Positions 10,329 through 18,133 of a stretch of 64,000 nt of DNA are shown one piece after another. The notes below the pieces were generated by a model, which was not told where the DNA came from, searched no databases, and saw only the letters and a program-made list of their open reading frames with translations. Every line of letters starts with the position of its first letter. Within the stretch, counting starts at the first letter, position 1. This DNA comes from Seohaeicola zhoushanensis (GTDB lineage Bacteria > Pseudomonadota > Alphaproteobacteria > Rhodobacterales > Rhodobacteraceae), in the NCBI RefSeq assembly GCF_014656415.1, contig NZ_BNCJ01000002.1, positions 214,188 through 278,187 on the forward strand, written 5' to 3'. A program made the position numbers and the translations under genes.

Positions 10329-10337
10329 CCAGGGGCT

Positions 10338-11360
10338 TCAGCCCTTCTTCAGCACCCGGTTGCCCAGCAGCTCGGCGATCTGCACCGCGTTCAGCGCCGC
10401 GCCCTTGCGCAGGTTGTCCGAGACGATCCACATGTTCAGACCGTTGTCGATGGTCGAGTCCTGGCGGATCCGGCTGATGAAGGTGGCGAAGTCGCCGACG
10501 CATTCGATCGGGGTCACGTAGCCGCCGTTCTCGCGCTTGTCGATCACCATGCAGCCCGGCGCCTCGCGCAGGATCTCGCGGGCCTCGTCCTCGTCGAGGA
10601 ACTCCTCGAACTCGACGTTCACCGCTTCCGAGTGGCCGACGAAGACCGGCACCCGCACGCAGGTCGCGGTGACCTTGATGCTGGGGTCGATGATCTTCTT
10701 GGTCTCGACGACCATCTTCCACTCTTCCTTGGTCTGCCCGTCTTCCATGAAGACGTCGATGTGCGGAATCACGTTGAAGGCGATCTGCTTGGTGAACTTC
10801 TTCGCCGGCTTGTCGTCGGTCGGATTGTAGACCGCCTTGGTCTGGTCCCAGAGCTCGTCCATGCCGTCCTTGCCGGCGCCCGAAACGGACTGGTAGGTCG
10901 AGACCACCACCCGCTTGATCTTCGCGCGGTCATGCAGCGGCTTCAGCGCCACCACCATCTGCGCGGTCGAGCAGTTCGGGTTGGCGATGATGTTCTTCTT
11001 GGCATAGCCCATCACGGCCTCGGGGTTCACCTCAGGCACGATCAGCGGGATATCCGGGTCGTAGCGGTAGAGCGACGAGTTGTCGATCACCACGCAGCCG
11101 GCCTTGGCCGCCTTGGGGGCGTATTCCTTGGTCGGGCCCGACCCCACGGCGAAGAGCGCGATGTCCCAGCCGGTAAAGTCGAAGGTGTCCAGATCCTTGG
11201 TCTTGATGGTCTTGTCGCCGAAGCTGACTTCGGTGCCGAGCGATTTGCGCGATGCCAGCGCAGCGATCTCGTCCACCGGGAACTGGCGCTCGGCCAGGAT
11301 GTTCAGCATTTCGCGGCCCACATTGCCTGTGGCGCCCGCAACGACGACGCGGTAACCCAT
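10338..11360 (-). CDS. asd: Aspartate-semialdehyde dehydrogenase
   Basis: 340 residues from the ATG at 11360 (MGYRVVVAG). NADP-binding loop GATGNVGRE at residues 9-17, catalytic C130 in NPNCSTAQM, and the conserved SVSGAGKDGM. It reduces beta-aspartyl phosphate to aspartate semialdehyde for lysine/diaminopimelate, threonine and methionine synthesis in the cytoplasm. The frame extends 62 residues further upstream, but that part is not homologous. Followed by an intrinsic terminator, so it is likely a single-gene unit. Confidence 0.97.
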   Translation of the reverse strand: MGYRVVVAGATGNVGREMLNILAERQFPVDEIAALASRKSLGTEVSFGDKTIKTKDLDTFDFTGWDIALFAVGSGPTKEYAPKAAKAGCVVIDNSSLYRYDPDIPLIVPEVNPEAVMGYAKKNIIANPNCSTAQMVVALKPLHDRAKIKRVVVSTYQSVSGAGKDGMDELWDQTKAVYNPTDDKPAKKFTKQIAFNVIPHIDVFMEDGQTKEEWKMVVETKKIIDPSIKVTATCVRVPVFVGHSEAVNVEFEEFLDEDEAREILREAPGCMVIDKRENGGYVTPIECVGDFATFISRIRQDSTIDNGLNMWIVSDNLRKGAALNAVQIAELLGNRVLKKG

Positions 11361-11433
11361 TTTTCTTCTCCAAGAATGGCCGGCGCGATCCGGCGCCGGT
11401 TCCATATAGGCAAAGCTTGGCTGGGGAAAGGCC

Positions 11434-12609
11434 TTAATCCAGACTGTCGCGCGAGAAGAGGTAGATCGCCGTACCCAACAGCAGGGCAAGGCCGAAGAAC
11501 AGGAAGATCGCCGCATAGGGCGCGGTCGGGTCCGCGCCGCCGGCAAAGCTCTGGTGCATCCGGCCCGAGGCGAATTGCATCAGCCCGACCCCGCCGATCC
11601 CGAAGAGGTTCATCAGCGTGACCCCGCGCCCCACCAGGTGCGGCGGCACGAAGGCGCGGCCATGGGCGATCATCGGCGCGAAGGTGCCACCCATGAAGCC
11701 CGCCACGGCGATCAGGATGACCGAGGCGGCCACCGAATGGTCGATCACCGCCACCAGCGCCAGCATCGCCAGCGCGCCGCCGAGGTTGCCTGCGAAGATC
11801 ACCCACTTGCGGGTGCCGAGCATCCGGTCCAGCGGCCCGAAGCAGAGCGTGCCGGCGATCATCGCACAGCCCATGATCAGCGTGGCGGTGCCGATCTGGG
11901 TGGTGTCCTGGCCGAAGACGTCGCGCAGATAGGGGCCGATCCACAGCCCGCGCACCGCGCCCGAGGGGGCGTAGCAGACGAACATCATCGGCAGGATGGT
12001 CCACATCACCGGCAGCTTCAGCAGCGTCAGCACCGATCCGCCGCCGCCGCCCTCGTGGCGGGCCGGGTCGCGGACGGTCATCCAGATTCCGAGCCCCACC
12101 GCTGCCGACAGCGCCGACAGGGTCCAGAGCGCCCCGCGCCAGCCGATCCACTCCACCGCCAGCGCGGTGGGATAGGAGGCGACGAGATTGCCGACCGAGC
12201 CCATGCCCAGCATCAGCGCCGCCAGCGTGGCGAAGCGCGCCGGAGGATATTCACGGGCGAAAATGTAATACGAGCCCATCAGCACGGGCGAGCAGCCGAT
12301 CCCGATCAGGAACATGGCGGCGCTGATATGCGCGGGCGCACTCGCCAGCGCAAAAACCGCCGCGCCGCCGCCGCCACCGAGCAGCAGCAGGGTCGAGGCG
12401 GTGCGCCGCGGCCCGACCCGGTCGAGCAGCCAGCCCACCGGCAGCTGCATCGCCGCGAAGGCGAGGAACCACAGACCCGAGGCATCGGCCAGGTCCTCGG
12501 GCCGCGCGCCGATGTCACGCTCCAGCACCGCGGTCAGCACCGCGAGGAAGGCGCGGAAGAACTGGCTCAGCACATAGGCAAGGCAAAGAAGGACCAGACC
12601 GGCCTGCAT
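11434..12609 (-). CDS. MFS transporter
   Basis: 391 residues, about 12 hydrophobic segments, with the MFS loop 2-3 motif region (GWLLDRVGPRRTAS). The ATG at 12609 is chosen because GGAGGA precedes it at good spacing and the upstream extension is not protein-like. Inner-membrane secondary transporter; the substrate cannot be deduced. Divergent from the DUF3095 gene, whose start is 115 bp away. Confidence 0.9.
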   Translation of the reverse strand: MQAGLVLLCLAYVLSQFFRAFLAVLTAVLERDIGARPEDLADASGLWFLAFAAMQLPVGWLLDRVGPRRTASTLLLLGGGGGAAVFALASAPAHISAAMFLIGIGCSPVLMGSYYIFAREYPPARFATLAALMLGMGSVGNLVASYPTALAVEWIGWRGALWTLSALSAAVGLGIWMTVRDPARHEGGGGGSVLTLLKLPVMWTILPMMFVCYAPSGAVRGLWIGPYLRDVFGQDTTQIGTATLIMGCAMIAGTLCFGPLDRMLGTRKWVIFAGNLGGALAMLALVAVIDHSVAASVILIAVAGFMGGTFAPMIAHGRAFVPPHLVGRGVTLMNLFGIGGVGLMQFASGRMHQSFAGGADPTAPYAAIFLFFGLALLLGTAIYLFSRDSLD

Positions 12610-12724
12610 TTCGATTGTCCTCCTCCCGAAAGGTCCCGCCTGCGTGGCACGGCGGGCGGCCGGGCGCAAGCGGGCAATCGCGCAGGCGCTATCCAGGCGG
12701 CCGGGCAGGGTGCTAGACAGGGGC

Positions 12725-13846
12725 ATGGAGAGCGCCGCCTTCTACGACAGCCTGCCCCGGCTCGCCGCCTTCGAGGCCCTGGCCGATCCCGCGAGCTATG
12801 CCGCGCTGCCCGATGACTGGGTGGTGGGATGCGCCGATATCGTCGGCTCGACCCGCGAGATCGCCGCGGGGCGCTACAAGACGGTCAACATGATCGGCGC
12901 GGCGGTGATCTCGGCGCAGATCAATGCCGCCGGCGGGCGGGCCTTTCCCTATGTCTTCGGCGGCGACGGCGCGGCCTTTGCCACCGCGCCGGGGCAGGCG
13001 GGCATCGCGGCGGCGCAGCTGGCGGCGGTGCAGCGCTGGGCGGGCGAGGAATTCGGCATCACCCTGCGCATCGCCCAGGCCAGCCTGGTGCAGATCCGCT
13101 CGGCCGGGGTCGACGTGGCGGTGGCTAGGCACCAGGCCTCGCCCGATGTCGATTACGCGATGTTCGCCGGGGGCGGGATCGCCTGGCTCGAGGCGCGGAT
13201 GAAGGCGGGTGAATTCGCCCTGCCGCCCGCAAGGGCCGGCACCCGGCCCGACCTCACCGGCCTCTCCTGCCGCTGGTCGCATATCCGCGCCCGCAACGGC
13301 ACCATCCTGTCGCTGGTCATCGTGCCCGCAGGGGGCGTGCCCGGCACGGGCTTTGCCCGGACCGCCGAGGCGGTGCTGTCCATCGCCCGTGCGCTCGACC
13401 GCGACGGCCACCCGATACCGGTGCAGGGCGCCCCGGTCGGCTGGCCGCCCTCGGGCATCGCGCTCGAGGCACAAGCGGGCCGGCGCAACCGCCTTGCCCT
13501 GCTGGCCGAGACCTTCTTCGCCTGGGCGGTGCTCCGTTTCGACCTGCGCGTCGGCCGCTTCGACCCGCGCGCCTACAAGCAGGCGGTCGGCCGCAACGCC
13601 GATTTCCGCAAGTTCGACGACGGGCTGAAGATGACGCTCGATTGTGACCCCGAGACCGTGTCCCGCCTGCGCGCGGTACTCGACGCGGCGCAGGCCGAGG
13701 GCAGTATCCGCTACGGTCTCTACGAGCAGGAGGAGGCGATGATGACCTGCATCGTGCCCTCGGCTATGCAGGAGGACCACGTGCATTTCATCGACGGCGC
13801 GGCGGGCGGGTATGCCCTGGCGGCGGCGCAGATCAAGGCCCGCTGA
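12725..13846 (+). CDS. DUF3095 protein with nucleotide-cyclase-like motifs
   Basis: 373 residues from the ATG at 12725, matching DUF3095 over its length. No signal peptide or membrane segment. The N-terminal part has ADIVGST (residues 37-43) and FGGDGAAF (78-85), which resemble the metal-binding FADIVGFT and GD motifs of class III nucleotide cyclases. The C-terminal ~100 residues (CDPETVSRLRAVLDAA..., HVHFIDGAAGGYALAA) are typical of the family and of unknown role. Family call is firm; cyclase activity is only an inference. Monocistronic, ending at a cluster of three hairpins. Confidence 0.85.
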   Translation: MESAAFYDSLPRLAAFEALADPASYAALPDDWVVGCADIVGSTREIAAGRYKTVNMIGAAVISAQINAAGGRAFPYVFGGDGAAFATAPGQAGIAAAQLAAVQRWAGEEFGITLRIAQASLVQIRSAGVDVAVARHQASPDVDYAMFAGGGIAWLEARMKAGEFALPPARAGTRPDLTGLSCRWSHIRARNGTILSLVIVPAGGVPGTGFARTAEAVLSIARALDRDGHPIPVQGAPVGWPPSGIALEAQAGRRNRLALLAETFFAWAVLRFDLRVGRFDPRAYKQAVGRNADFRKFDDGLKMTLDCDPETVSRLRAVLDAAQAEGSIRYGLYEQEEAMMTCIVPSAMQEDHVHFIDGAAGGYALAAAQIKAR

Positions 13847-13870
13847 GCCGTTGTCCCTCGCGGAAAACGT

Positions 13871-13893
13871 CAAAAATCCTGCGAGGATTTTTG
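13871..13893. terminator. Hairpin 1 of a three-hairpin cluster
   Basis: Perfect 9-bp stem CAAAAATCC and GGATTTTTG with loop TGCGA, 25 bp after the DUF3095 stop. The T-run in the 3' arm could support termination on the plus strand, and by symmetry on the minus strand. Confidence 0.6.
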
Positions 13894-13914
13894 TCCCGAC
13901 CCAACCGCCGGCGC

Positions 13915-13937
13915 CCGTTTTCCTCGCAGGAAAACGG
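13915..13937. repeat. Hairpin 2 of a three-hairpin cluster
   Basis: Perfect 9-bp stem CCGTTTTCC and GGAAAACGG with loop TCGCA, the reverse complement of the loop of hairpin 1. Same design: a TCC/GGA closing stem and a 5-base loop. Confidence 0.6.
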
Positions 13938-13939
13938 AC

Positions 13940-13960
13940 CGAATTCCTCGAAGGAATTCG
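13940..13960. repeat. Hairpin 3 of a three-hairpin cluster
   Basis: Perfect 8-bp stem CGAATTCC and GGAATTCG with loop TCGAA, ending two bases before the hpaH stop codon. With the other two it fills the gap between two convergent genes. Confidence 0.6.
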
Positions 13961-13961
13961 C

Positions 13962-14759
13962 CTATCCGAAACGCACCGAAACGCTCCCGAACGTCCCGAA
14001 ATCCGCCGCGATGCGCGCGCCGGGCGGGCATTCGACCGGCCGGATGAACGAGCCCGAGAGCACCAGGTCGCCGGCCTCGATCCGCTGGCCGTATTGCGCC
14101 ATCCGTCGCGCCAGCCAGAGCACGGATGTCACCGGGTCGTTCAGCACGCCCGCGCCGAGGCCGGTCTCCTCGACCACCCCGTTGCGCGTCACCACCGCCC
14201 CGACCCAGCGCAGGTCGAAGGCGTCGATGGCATGGCGCTCGGCCCCCAGCACGATCCCGGCATTGGCGGCATTGTCGGAAATGGTGTCGGTGATGATCCG
14301 CGCGCGGCCGGTTGCCGGATCGGCCCGCAGGACGCGGGTGTCGAGGATCTCCAGCGCAGGCGCGACAGTCTCGGTCGCCGCGATAACCGCCTCGCGGCTT
14401 TCGCCGCCCGAGAGCGGCGCCTTCATGACAAAGGCGATCTCGGCCTCGACGCGCGGCTGGATGAACCGCCCCGCCGGCACCTCGGCGCCATCGGCGAAGA
14501 GCATGTCGTCGAGCAATATCCCGCTGTCCGGCGTGTCGATCTTCAGCGCGTCCTGCATCGCTCGGCTGGTCAGCCCGATCTTCCAGCCGATCCGCTTGCG
14601 CCCCGCCGCCATCTTCCGTGCGACGAAGGCCGCCTGCACCGCATAGGCGTCATCCATGCCCATGCCCGGCCAGGCGAGCGAGAGCAGCCCGGTCTGCACG
14701 CCGCTGCGCTCGGCCTCGAATAGCGCATCGGCCGCTGCCGCAACCTGCTCTGGCGTCAT
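13962..14759 (-). CDS. hpaH: 2-oxo-hept-4-ene-1,7-dioate hydratase
   Basis: 265 residues of the 2-keto-4-pentenoate hydratase/FAH-related family (KIGLTS, RVEAEIAFV, DTISDNAANAGIVLG). In homoprotocatechuate catabolism it adds water to 2-oxo-hept-4-ene-1,7-dioate in the cytoplasm. Its start overlaps the end of the hpaG-like gene by 4 bp. The hpa-specific role rests on context, since the family also includes hydratases of other meta-cleavage routes. It is the last gene of the operon before the convergent DUF3095 gene. Confidence 0.88.
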   Translation of the reverse strand: MTPEQVAAAADALFEAERSGVQTGLLSLAWPGMGMDDAYAVQAAFVARKMAAGRKRIGWKIGLTSRAMQDALKIDTPDSGILLDDMLFADGAEVPAGRFIQPRVEAEIAFVMKAPLSGGESREAVIAATETVAPALEILDTRVLRADPATGRARIITDTISDNAANAGIVLGAERHAIDAFDLRWVGAVVTRNGVVEETGLGAGVLNDPVTSVLWLARRMAQYGQRIEAGDLVLSGSFIRPVECPPGARIAADFGTFGSVSVRFG

Positions 14760-15610
14760 GCCTCGTCCTCGACGGTATTGCGCAGGATGCCGATGCCCTC
14801 GGCCTCGACCTCGACCACGTCACCGGGCCTGAGGAACTGCGGCGGGTCCAGCCGCGCCCCCGCGCCGGTCGGCGTGCCGGTGACGATGATGTCCCCCGGC
14901 ACCAGTGTGGTGAAGGTCGAGATATAGGCGATCTGCCGCGCCACCGGGAAGATCATCCGCCCGGTCCGGTCGTCCTGCCGCAGTTCGCCGTTGACCCGCG
15001 TGGTCAACCGCACGTCCTCGATCTGCGCCGGATGGGTGAAGGGCACCAGCCAAGGCCCCATCGCGCCCGAGGCGTCGAAGTTCTTGCCCTGGGTCACGTT
15101 GAACTTGGCGTGCCGCACCCAGTCGCGCAGCGTGCCCTCGTTGCAGAGCGTCAGCGCCGCGACATGGCTCAGCGCCTCGGTCTCGGGGATATGCCGCCCG
15201 CCCTTGCCGATCACCACAGCGATCTCGCCCTCGTAGTCGAGCTGATCCGAGGCCTTCGGCCGGATCAGCGCCCGGCCGTGCCCGGTGAACGACCGCGGGA
15301 AGCGCACGAAGAGCGACATGTTCGCCGGCGCCTCCTGGCCGTCCTTGTACTCCGCGTTGCGGTCGGGGAAATTCACGCCGACGCAGATGATCTTCTCGGG
15401 CGCCGGGATCGGGATTTCGTAGGTGAAGGAGGAATGCGTCACCTCGCTGTTGCGCGCCGCCATCGCCAGTGTGTGCAGCCCATCGGCCGCGATCACGTCC
15501 TTCAGCGTCGGCCATTGCGGGAACTCCGGCGACAGCGCCACCGCGCCGCCCTCGATGATCGCGCCGTAAAAGGTCTCTCCCCCGGCGGAAAAGCTTGCAA
15601 ACCGGCTCAT
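14756..15610 (-). CDS. FAH-family isomerase/decarboxylase (HpaG-like, single domain)
   Basis: 284 residues with one fumarylacetoacetate hydrolase fold; likely metal ligands lie in DYEGEIAVVIG (two Glu) and a downstream Asp. In the hpa route HpaG decarboxylates 5-oxo-pent-3-ene-1,2,5-tricarboxylate and isomerises the product. E. coli HpaG is a duplicated protein of about 430 residues; this one has a single catalytic domain and may act as a homo-oligomer. Four-base overlaps on both sides tie it into the operon. Other FAH hydrolase specificities cannot be excluded. Confidence 0.82.
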   Translation of the reverse strand: MSRFASFSAGGETFYGAIIEGGAVALSPEFPQWPTLKDVIAADGLHTLAMAARNSEVTHSSFTYEIPIPAPEKIICVGVNFPDRNAEYKDGQEAPANMSLFVRFPRSFTGHGRALIRPKASDQLDYEGEIAVVIGKGGRHIPETEALSHVAALTLCNEGTLRDWVRHAKFNVTQGKNFDASGAMGPWLVPFTHPAQIEDVRLTTRVNGELRQDDRTGRMIFPVARQIAYISTFTTLVPGDIIVTGTPTGAGARLDPPQFLRPGDVVEVEAEGIGILRNTVEDEA

Positions 15611-17019
15611 GTCAGCCCCCTCGCAATCTCGGTGACGACGTCATGTACCATCATGACGTCTGCCTCGGTCGTCTCGAACTGCCCGGCCTGGAAGCGGATC
15701 GCCATCGCGCCGTCGACTCGGGTCTGGGTCAGGTAGATACGCCCATCGTCGTTGATTGCATTGACAAGGCGCAAGTTCAGCGCATCCAGGTCGGCCACGC
15801 CCTCGGGCGCATAGCGGAAGGTGAAGAGCGACCACATCTGCTGGGTGACGATCTCGAAATCGGGCTCCGCCGCCAGCCGGTCATGCAACTGCCGCGCCCA
15901 GGCGACGTGGTTGCGCAGGCGGGCGCGCAGCCCCTCCAACCCGTAGGCGCGCAGCACGAACCAGATCTTGAGCGCGCGGAAGCGGCGGCCCAGCGGCACC
16001 GACCATTCCGAATAGTTGATGATCCCGTCCGCGCCATGGGTCTTGAGGAACTCCGGGCTGATTGCCAGCGTCTTCACAAGGCTGTCGGGGTTCTTCAGGA
16101 AATGCGCCGAACAGTCGAACTGCACGCCCAGCCACTTGTGCGGGTTGAAGACGATGCTGTCGGCCCGTTCGACGCCTTCCCAGAGATGGCGGAATTCGGG
16201 GCAGATCATCGCCGACCCGGCCCAGGCGGCATCGACATGGGAATAGAGCCCATGCCGCTCGGCCACCTCGAGACAGGCGGCAATCGGATCGCTCGCCCCG
16301 GTGCTGGTGCCGCCGACGCAGAGGATCACCCCGGCGGGGAGCATCCCCGCCTCCCTGTCGGCCAGGATCGCCGCCTCCAGCGCCTCGGGGTCCATGCCGC
16401 GCCCGGCGCCCCTGGTGGAGATGCGGACGAGGTTCGCGATGCCGATGCCCGAGATCCAGATCGCCCGGTCGATCGAGGTATGCACCTCGGCGGTCGAATA
16501 GATCCGCACGCGGTCGTTGCCCGCCAGCCCCTCGCTGTTGCCGGTCCAGTTCAGCGCCCGCTCGCGCATGGTCAGCACGGCGGCGAGCGTGGCGGAAGAG
16601 GCGGAATCCTGGATCACCCCCTGGAACGGCTCGGGCAGGCCGAGCGCCCGGCGCAGCCAGTCCATCATCCGGGTTTCCATCTCGGTCGCCGCCGGCGAGG
16701 TCTGCCAGAGCATGCATTGCGGCGCGAGCGCCATCGCCAGGAACTCGGCCAGCACCGAGGCCGGCGCGGCGTTCGAGGCGAAATAGGCGAAGAAGCGGGG
16801 ATGCTGCCAATGGGTGATGCCGGGCATCACCACCCGCTCGAAATCGGCGAAGACCTCTTCCAGCGACTCCGGCGTCTCGGGCGGGGCCACGGGCAGGGCG
16901 TTCAGCACCTCGCCCGGCCTGGTGCGCGCCCGCACCGGGCGGTCGCCCACCGTCTGGTGATAGGCCTGCGCCCATTCCGAGACCCGCGCGCCCCAAGCGC
17001 CGAATTCATCCCACTTCAT
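15607..17019 (-). CDS. Aromatic-L-amino-acid decarboxylase family (PLP, group II)
   Basis: 470 residues from the ATG at 17019. GGGAGG lies at good spacing in front of it; a TTG two codons upstream is too close. PLP lysine is K295 in NPHKW; D263 (HVDAAWAG) and H180 (EVHTSID) occupy the cofactor ring and stacking positions of DOPA decarboxylase-type enzymes. Such enzymes turn tyrosine, DOPA, phenylalanine or tryptophan into the amines. Its position inside the hpa operon, overlapping the hpaG-like gene by 4 bp, suggests that it feeds an aromatic amine toward dihydroxyphenylacetate. Substrate choice is inferred. Confidence 0.9.
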   Translation of the reverse strand: MKWDEFGAWGARVSEWAQAYHQTVGDRPVRARTRPGEVLNALPVAPPETPESLEEVFADFERVVMPGITHWQHPRFFAYFASNAAPASVLAEFLAMALAPQCMLWQTSPAATEMETRMMDWLRRALGLPEPFQGVIQDSASSATLAAVLTMRERALNWTGNSEGLAGNDRVRIYSTAEVHTSIDRAIWISGIGIANLVRISTRGAGRGMDPEALEAAILADREAGMLPAGVILCVGGTSTGASDPIAACLEVAERHGLYSHVDAAWAGSAMICPEFRHLWEGVERADSIVFNPHKWLGVQFDCSAHFLKNPDSLVKTLAISPEFLKTHGADGIINYSEWSVPLGRRFRALKIWFVLRAYGLEGLRARLRNHVAWARQLHDRLAAEPDFEIVTQQMWSLFTFRYAPEGVADLDALNLRLVNAINDDGRIYLTQTRVDGAMAIRFQAGQFETTEADVMMVHDVVTEIARGLT

Positions 17020-17032
17020 GCCCAATCCCTCC

Positions 17033-18013
17033 CTACGGCGCGATGATCGGTTGCGCCTGCAATGCCGAGGCCACCGGTTCGGCCCCCTCGAACATCGAGC
17101 CCTCCTCGAACCAGCTCCGCGGCGCCGGCGCGCCCCAGAGCGTCTGGCGCTGCGGGTCCTTCAGATTCCAGCGGATCGGCTCCAGGTCGGGGTCGACCGT
17201 CTGGTAGTCCGAACAATAGATCTCGATCCGGTGCCCGTCCGGGTCGCGCACGTAGAGGAAGAAGGCATTCGAGATGCCATGCCGCCCCGGCCCGCGCTCG
17301 ATATTCGCGAGATACCCGGTGGTGCTCATCAGGTCGAGCAGGTCAATGATGTTGAGTGGGGTCGGCACCCAGAAGGCGGTGTGATGCAGGCGGGGCCCAA
17401 GGCCATTGGTGAAGGCGACATCATGCACGCCGCCCTTGCGGTGCATCCAGGCGGCCCAGAGCCGGCCGGTCTCGCTGTCCTCGGTATATTCCGTCACCCG
17501 GAAGCCGATGTCGTTGTAGAAGCCGACCGAGGCATCGACATCCGCGGCGAACATGTTGAAATGGTCGATCCGCAGCGGCTTTACCCCGTTGTAAAGCTTG
17601 TATTTCTGGTGGATCGGTGGCAGCCGGTCCATGCGCGCGTAGAACTCCAGCGGAATGCCCCAGGGATCGCGGGTGCGCAGGGTGCGGCCCATGAAGGGGC
17701 GGGTGACCCATTCGACCGGCAGGCCGCGCGCGGTGAAGAAGGCCGCGGCCCTGTCGAGATCGCCCTCGTCGAAGACCTTGAACCCCAGGACCCCGACCGA
17801 AGGCGCACCGGCCTTGACCAGCACGATGCAATGATGGCCGCGTTCCTCCATCGCGCGCAGGTAGATGGTCTGATCGTCCTCGTCGGTCACCTGCAGGCCA
17901 AGCGTGTCGACATAGAAGGCGCGCGAGGCGGCGAGATCGGTGACGCGGTATTCGACGTGGCTCAGCCGGACGATGTTGAACGGCGGGTAGAGGTTCGCTG
18001 CGGGAACCGGCAT
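17033..18013 (-). CDS. hpaD: 3,4-dihydroxyphenylacetate 2,3-dioxygenase
   Basis: 326 residues with two vicinal-oxygen-chelate halves. Metal ligands H151 (RIDHF), H211 (LHHTAFW) and E264 (HRIEIY) are present, plus H197 and Y254 that match the acid-base and second-sphere residues of Brevibacterium-type homoprotocatechuate dioxygenase. It cleaves the ring proximal to a hydroxyl to give 5-carboxymethyl-2-hydroxymuconate semialdehyde. I prefer the ATG at 18013 (MPVPAANLYPPF) because GGAG is 9 bases upstream; an ATG at 18022 is crowded by it. It follows repeat copy B and precedes the decarboxylase by 13 bp. Confidence 0.95.
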   Translation of the reverse strand: MPVPAANLYPPFNIVRLSHVEYRVTDLAASRAFYVDTLGLQVTDEDDQTIYLRAMEERGHHCIVLVKAGAPSVGVLGFKVFDEGDLDRAAAFFTARGLPVEWVTRPFMGRTLRTRDPWGIPLEFYARMDRLPPIHQKYKLYNGVKPLRIDHFNMFAADVDASVGFYNDIGFRVTEYTEDSETGRLWAAWMHRKGGVHDVAFTNGLGPRLHHTAFWVPTPLNIIDLLDLMSTTGYLANIERGPGRHGISNAFFLYVRDPDGHRIEIYCSDYQTVDPDLEPIRWNLKDPQRQTLWGAPAPRSWFEEGSMFEGAEPVASALQAQPIIAP

Positions 18014-18082
18014 TTTCGTCATCTCCTCCTGCGGCGGCGCGGTCCAAAAATGAGCGCGTGCCGCGCATTCGATTTTCTGTGA

Positions 18083-18133
18083 TGAGGGGCGCTGCCCCTC
18101 AAACTCCCCGGAGGTATTTGGAAAGAAGAGAAA
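18083..18133 (-). repeat. Dispersed repeat, copy B
   Basis: On the minus strand it starts right after the hpaE stop: pyrimidine run TTTCTCTTCTTT, then AAATACCTCCGGGG, then the hairpin GAGGGGC-AGC-GCCCCTC at 18085-18101. The AGC loop with GGGGC/GCCCC arms is shared with copy A. It separates hpaE from hpaD in the operon and could be a processing or attenuation point. Confidence 0.75.
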
